From positions 1 through 6,450 of the forward strand of contig JAHIKS010000088.1 in the NCBI GenBank assembly GCA_018897475.1: DNA of 6,450 nucleotides, written 5' to 3'. Shown here one piece after another: positions 3,732 through 6,450 of this stretch. Below the pieces are notes generated by a model, which worked only from the letters and a program-made list of their open reading frames with translations, did no database searches and had not been told where the DNA came from. Every line of letters begins with the position of its first letter. Position 1 is the stretch's first letter. The position numbers and the translations under genes are program-made. The DNA is from Candidatus Altarchaeota archaeon. Its GTDB lineage: Archaea > Altiarchaeota > Altiarchaeia > IMC4 > QMZM01.

Positions 3732-4148
3732 ATGGGAAACAAAAAATGTGAGGGCTGCTCGCAGAGGAAGGCCTGCCAGGACTCCCTCACATCGTGGGCG
3801 TTCTTCTTGGTCGGGATTATAGCAACCATTGCCCTGAGAGTTATAGTCGTCGTCGAGGAAATCGACCCGGCCTACGGCAGGGTTGCCTGGTACGTCGGAG
3901 TCATCGGCTTCATCCTGTTCTTCGTCTACAAGTTCAGGCTGCTCAGGGAAAGTGCAGCGATAATAAAAAAGAGCGGTCTTCGTCGCAAGATTGCACAGGA
4001 AAAGGAACTCAGCAGGGGGGATTACGTGCTGCTTGGCGAGCTGGTCTGCGCGCAGGACAACTGGAAGGAGCGTATGAATTTTTTCATCATCTTTCTCTTG
4101 TCAGGCCTGGCCCTGCTCTTTGCCATCTACCTTGACTTCTTTGACTGA
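3732..4148 (+). CDS. Three-helix membrane protein with N-terminal CxxCx5C motif
   Basis: A 138-residue protein. The N-terminus MGNKKCEGCSQRKACQDSLT carries Cys6, Cys9 and Cys15 (C-x2-C-x5-C). Three hydrophobic segments follow (about 21-41, 50-67 and 116-134), with a basic loop between the second and third (RLLRESAAIIKKSGLRRK). The Cys spacing equals that of the N-terminal Fe-S motif of Nbp35/ApbC-type P-loop proteins, but no P-loop domain is present here, so a metal or Fe-S site on a membrane protein is inference. A fourth cysteine (Cys106) lies in the loop before the last helix. The ATG at 3732 is preferred over the TTG just before it and fits the TATA box spacing. The last 48 bases overlap the convergent flavodoxin gene. 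Family not recognised. Confidence 0.82.
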   Translation: MGNKKCEGCSQRKACQDSLTSWAFFLVGIIATIALRVIVVVEEIDPAYGRVAWYVGVIGFILFFVYKFRLLRESAAIIKKSGLRRKIAQEKELSRGDYVLLGELVCAQDNWKERMNFFIIFLLSGLALLFAIYLDFFD

Positions 4149-4565
4149 GTCCATGGCCTTCTCGAGGACGCTGTTGGCGAACTGCCTTGCCCGGTCGAGG
4201 TCCTTCTCGTTGGGCCTGCCCTTGTTCATGAGGTAGAGAAAAGCGCCGCTGCAGCCCCATTCATCTATCACCTTGATGCCCTTCTTCTCGAGGATTCCCT
4301 TCATGGACTCGATGGCGCTGGTCTGCCCGAGGTATGTCCCGAAGACCGCGGCCCTCTTTATACCCTTCAGATTCTCAAGGAATTCGACCATGTTTCCAGT
4401 CAGCTTTTTGTTGTAGCAACCCGACCCCACGAACAGCAGGTCGACGCCCTCCAGCTCCGGCTCGTCCTTGATGGACTTTGCCCCGGTGCCTAATTCATTC
4501 GCCATCGCTTCTGCAACCTTCTTCGTGTTGCCGCTCTTCGAATAATAAACGACTGCGACTTTCAT
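4101..4565 (-). CDS. Flavodoxin-like protein
   Basis: A 154-residue flavodoxin-fold protein. It starts MKVAVVYYSKSGNTKKVAEAM, strand one followed by the FMN phosphate-binding loop SKSGNTK (9-15). The second FMN loop region is GSGCYNKKLTGNM (47-59) and the third GTYLGQT (76-82). Near the end, NKGRPNEKDLDRARQFA (114-130) is the helix typical of flavodoxin-family proteins. It should bind FMN and carry electrons in the cytoplasm; the redox partner is unknown. The C-terminal tail (VKEVKVDGKEQGQA) lies antisense to the convergent membrane gene (48-bp overlap) and extends beyond the core fold. An AT-rich box 27 bp before the ATG suggests a leaderless message, in a 36-bp divergent region shared with the next gene. 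Confidence 0.9.
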   Translation of the reverse strand: MKVAVVYYSKSGNTKKVAEAMANELGTGAKSIKDEPELEGVDLLFVGSGCYNKKLTGNMVEFLENLKGIKRAAVFGTYLGQTSAIESMKGILEKKGIKVIDEWGCSGAFLYLMNKGRPNEKDLDRARQFANSVLEKAMDSVKEVKVDGKEQGQA

Positions 4566-4587
4566 ATCTATCTATCCGCACACACAA

Positions 4588-4597
4588 TAAAATATAA
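4588..4597 (-). promoter_or_regulatory. TATA box of the flavodoxin gene
   Basis: The minus strand reads TTATATTTTA, centred about 27 bp before the flavodoxin ATG at 4565. The facing gene starts at 4602, so its own promoter must lie inside or next to the flavodoxin 5' end (weak candidate 4563-4576). Confidence 0.55.
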
Positions 4598-4601
4598 CAC
4601 A

Positions 4602-4928
4602 ATGACAACGGAAACCATGCTCCAGGACACCCTGGACAAGGGCTTCAAGCTCTTCAAAAAGCAGTACGTGGCGCTGATTCTCGGAACGCTGGTTGCCGCC
4701 ATCGGCTCCATATTCATAATCACCCTTCCACCTCTTTTCTTTGGAGTCAACTACATGGCAATCCAGGTCATGAAGGGGAAGACGATAAAAATCACCGACG
4801 TGTTCAGGGGCTTCGACTACTTCGTTGTCAGCTGGGTCATGTTCATCGTCGCCTTTGCTGCCATAGTGGTGGAGCTTACGGTGATTCACAGTATCCTGCC
4901 TTTAGATATTTGCATGTCCTGCTCCTAA
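4602..4928 (+). CDS. Short membrane protein, possibly C-terminally truncated
   Basis: A 108-residue protein starting MTTETMLQDTLDKGFKLFKK. An amphipathic N-terminal helix (KGFKLFKKQYVALI) leads into a hydrophobic segment (about 24-50), then a short basic turn, the helix KITDVFRGFDYFVVSWVMF, and a second hydrophobic segment (70-92). The 'G-F-x-L-F-K-x-x-Y ... F-x-G-F-x-x-F' layout is that of small archaeal and bacterial integral membrane proteins of the DUF975/DUF4013 kind, which usually have further helices. Here the chain stops after the second with an unusual tail (ILPLDICMSCS), so it may be a shortened member. No alternative frame clearly restores the missing part. Its stop overlaps the likely promoter of the MscS gene. 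Function unknown. Confidence 0.7.
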   Translation: MTTETMLQDTLDKGFKLFKKQYVALILGTLVAAIGSIFIITLPPLFFGVNYMAIQVMKGKTIKITDVFRGFDYFVVSWVMFIVAFAAIVVELTVIHSILPLDICMSCS

Positions 4929-4933
4929 ATATC
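4926..4933 (+). promoter_or_regulatory. Putative TATA box of the mscS-PRC operon
   Basis: TAAATATC is centred about 29 bp before the ATG at 4959. A second AT-rich option, ACATATAAT (4935-4943), is about 20 bp away and less well placed. The box overlaps the stop codon of the preceding gene. Confidence 0.45.
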
Positions 4934-4958
4934 TACATATAATCCCATCATATGTAAC

Positions 4959-5816
4959 ATGGAGGATATTCTCGAAGCAATCGGCGGTTTTTGGAATGCC
5001 GTCTCGATACTTAGAACGGTTATTGTGGTTGCCGTCCTTTTCATCATATTCAACATCAGCATAGCCCACATACGGAAGAACCTGATGAAGAAGGCCAGGA
5101 CAAAGAAGCAGAAATCCAACGTCGAGATGTTCTCGAGGGTCATGAGGTATTTTTTCCTTCTCCTGCTGCTCATCTTCGCGGTCTTCTCTTATGTGGGCTC
5201 ATGGGAGGGTCTGGGCATAGGAATCGGTCTTCTATCTGCATCCCTGGGCTTTGCCCTGCAAAGGCCGATAACGGGAATAGCGGCATGGGTTATGCTGATA
5301 GTAAACAAGCCATTCATCATAGGGGACAGAATTATCATAGGAACCACAAGAGGGGACGTCGTGAACATAACCCTGAGCCATGTCTATCTGATGGAGATAG
5401 GCGGCATCGTGACTGGCGAGGAAACCTCCGGGAGAATCATCATGATACCGAACTCCGTCCTCTTCGAGCAGAACATAATCAACTATACCTCGCAGGACGA
5501 CTACATCCTAGACCAGGTTGTCGTTGCCATAACCTATGAGAGCAATCTCGACGGGGCCATGAAAATAACGCTCGACTCCGCGAGGAAGCACACGAAGGAG
5601 TTTATCGAGGCCACGGGGAAGAAGCCATACGTGAGGACCTTCTTCCAGTCGAGCGGGATTGACGTCCATGTCAGGTACACATCACCTGCAACGAGGCTGC
5701 AGGAATTCTCCAGCGCGATAACGAAGGAAATCTACGACCGGATAATGAAGGCAGATGATGTGGAGATAGCATATCCGCACACGGAGGTCGTTTTAAGGAA
5801 AAAAAAGAGTGAGTGA
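4959..5816 (+). CDS. Small-conductance mechanosensitive channel (MscS family)
   Basis: A 285-residue channel, nearly the length of E. coli MscS. Two membrane helices (about 18-36 and 62-79) are followed by the pore-lining third helix with Gly/Ala/Ser packing (GIGIGLLSASLGFALQRPIT, about 86-105) and its continuation GIAAWVMLIVNKPF. The beta domain starts with KPFIIGDRIIIG (117-128), and RIIMIPNSVLFEQNIINYT (159-177) matches the family 'IPN-x-x-x' segment. The C-terminal alpha/beta domain follows, ending in a basic tail. A segment between the beta strands (VYLMEIGGIVTGEETSG) is somewhat longer than in E. coli. The channel opens under membrane tension to release solutes during osmotic downshock. 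The next gene starts at the stop codon, so the two form an operon. Confidence 0.94.
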   Translation: MEDILEAIGGFWNAVSILRTVIVVAVLFIIFNISIAHIRKNLMKKARTKKQKSNVEMFSRVMRYFFLLLLLIFAVFSYVGSWEGLGIGIGLLSASLGFALQRPITGIAAWVMLIVNKPFIIGDRIIIGTTRGDVVNITLSHVYLMEIGGIVTGEETSGRIIMIPNSVLFEQNIINYTSQDDYILDQVVVAITYESNLDGAMKITLDSARKHTKEFIEATGKKPYVRTFFQSSGIDVHVRYTSPATRLQEFSSAITKEIYDRIMKADDVEIAYPHTEVVLRKKKSE

Positions 5817-5817
5817 T

Positions 5818-6294
5818 ATGTACAAACTTAGCGAGATGGTCGGGAAGAGGGTGATGGACAGCTCCGATTTCGAGGTGGGCGTCGTTGACGGAATCAACAT
5901 CGTCCATTCGATGCATAGTAAATTCTATGCGTATCTGAGGATGAAGGGCAAGGAGATGGAGTCGATCAGGGGCAGGGGGATGGAGTTCCTTCCCATGAAC
6001 GAGGTTGACATCATAGACGATACGGTGCATTTATACAAGGACTTCGACGAGCTTGGCAGCGTGATAAAGAAAATCCGCATGGAGGAGAAGGAGTCCTACA
6101 TGGCCAAGGACCTTATTGGGATGGACGTCATAGGTTCCCACGGGAAGAGCATTGGCTCCCTCGGCGATGTTGGAATCGGCAACGAGAGGAAAAGGGCGTT
6201 CATGCTCCTGAATGCCGAGGAGGGAAAACCGGCACCAGAGCCCATCCGGTTCGACAGCGTAAGGAGCATAGGGCTGAATATAAAAATCAGGTAG
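5818..6294 (+). CDS. Protein with two PRC-barrel domains
   Basis: A 158-residue soluble protein. The first PRC-barrel is about residues 2-76 (YKLSEMVGKRVMDSSDFEVG and onward to DTVHLYKDF) and the second about 95-158 (MAKDLIGMDVIGSHGKSIGS to the end), joined by a charged helix. Each repeat has the family pattern 'L-x-x-x-x-G-x-x-V ... G-x-x-x-G-x-V-x-D'. PRC-barrel proteins in archaea are abundant small beta proteins; some (CdpB-type) take part in cell division, others in RNA or photosynthetic complexes, so no specific role is assigned. I prefer the ATG at 5818, one base after the mscS stop, over the overlapping GTG at 5809. Pairing with MscS suggests a membrane-related or envelope role, which is inference. 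Confidence 0.85.
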   Translation: MYKLSEMVGKRVMDSSDFEVGVVDGINIVHSMHSKFYAYLRMKGKEMESIRGRGMEFLPMNEVDIIDDTVHLYKDFDELGSVIKKIRMEEKESYMAKDLIGMDVIGSHGKSIGSLGDVGIGNERKRAFMLLNAEEGKPAPEPIRFDSVRSIGLNIKIR

Positions 6295-6304
6295 TTTCTT
6301 TCTT
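6293..6304 (+). terminator. Possible T-rich terminator after the mscS-PRC operon
   Basis: The stop codon runs into AGTTTCTTTCTT, a pyrimidine/T-rich stretch of the kind that ends archaeal transcription. Further on, AGTAG...GAAAGT (6315-6329) can pair imperfectly with ACTTTC...ACT (6341-6350), a weak hairpin of doubtful role. Confidence 0.35.
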
Positions 6305-6417
6305 TGCTGAAAACAGTAGTTCCGAAAGTGGATTTCTAATACTTTCTACTAACCCATTGAATCACTGGCAGAATCATGAATAATCAATTATCTCAAGTTG
6401 ACTTGTCATTCATGCTG

Positions 6418-6425
6418 TATATAAA
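6418..6425 (+). promoter_or_regulatory. Strong TATA-like box near the right edge
   Basis: TATATAAA followed by AATC is the clearest archaeal TATA-type sequence in the window. With usual spacing, transcription would start around 6445, so the gene it serves would begin at or beyond the right edge. The rest of 6305-6450 is AT-rich intergenic sequence without an open frame. Confidence 0.45.
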
Positions 6426-6450
6426 AATCTTCGATTAAATCTATAATCAA

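Noticed and set aside
5671..6030. Minus-strand frame rich in His, Pro and Leu opposite the mscS/PRC junction
   Set aside because: Antisense shadow crossing two well-supported genes.
6315..6350. Imperfect hairpin in the right-hand intergenic region as a strong terminator or structured RNA
   Set aside because: Only a 6-bp inner stem with a bulge and no T-tract following; too weak to call.

Overview
The window looks archaeal. It carries a Pop5-type RNase P protein gene, a tRNA gene without an encoded CCA end, a two-domain PRC-barrel protein, and start codons that repeatedly sit about 23-30 bp downstream of a TATA-like box, as expected for leaderless archaeal transcripts. Arg AGG/AGA and Ile ATA codons are common. 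I cannot name the lineage from sequence alone.

Layout. Positions 1-127 hold the 3' end of a gene that continues off the left edge, then a short intergenic stretch. Positions 128-1933 are an AT-rich insertion of about 1.8 kb. It is bounded by 16-bp imperfect inverted repeats (15/16 matches) and flanked by a 9-bp direct repeat, GGTTCTGAG. Both ends carry clusters of a roughly 16-bp motif, TTGCTATTTTATTCGG, spaced about 20 bp apart. Inside are an unrecognised minus-strand reading frame, the catalytic C-terminal remnant of an IS4-type DDE transposase, a tightly coupled DUF5678-like plus retropepsin-like pair, and a minus-strand overlapping pair of very small membrane proteins that resembles a holin/XhlA pair. 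A 23-bp imperfect direct repeat brackets most of that membrane pair.

From 1934 to the right edge the DNA is GC-richer chromosomal sequence: a CAT-anticodon tRNA (probably the agmatidine-type tRNA-Ile2), an unknown 122-aa protein, a ZIP metal transporter with RNase P component 2 one base downstream, a small membrane protein with an N-terminal CxxCx5C motif, a convergent flavodoxin, a short membrane protein, and an MscS channel followed by a PRC-barrel protein. Two convergent gene pairs overlap at their 3' ends (11 and 48 bp).

How the genes work together. The right part is ordinary core and membrane physiology: metal uptake, tRNA processing, flavin electron transfer and osmotic release. The left part is accessory. 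The most interesting reading is that the inserted block is a cargo-bearing mobile element, with a protease module and a membrane module, that no longer encodes a complete transposase. Promoter geometry was used to move two starts downstream: the ZIP transporter to 3620 and the small two-helix membrane protein to 1806.
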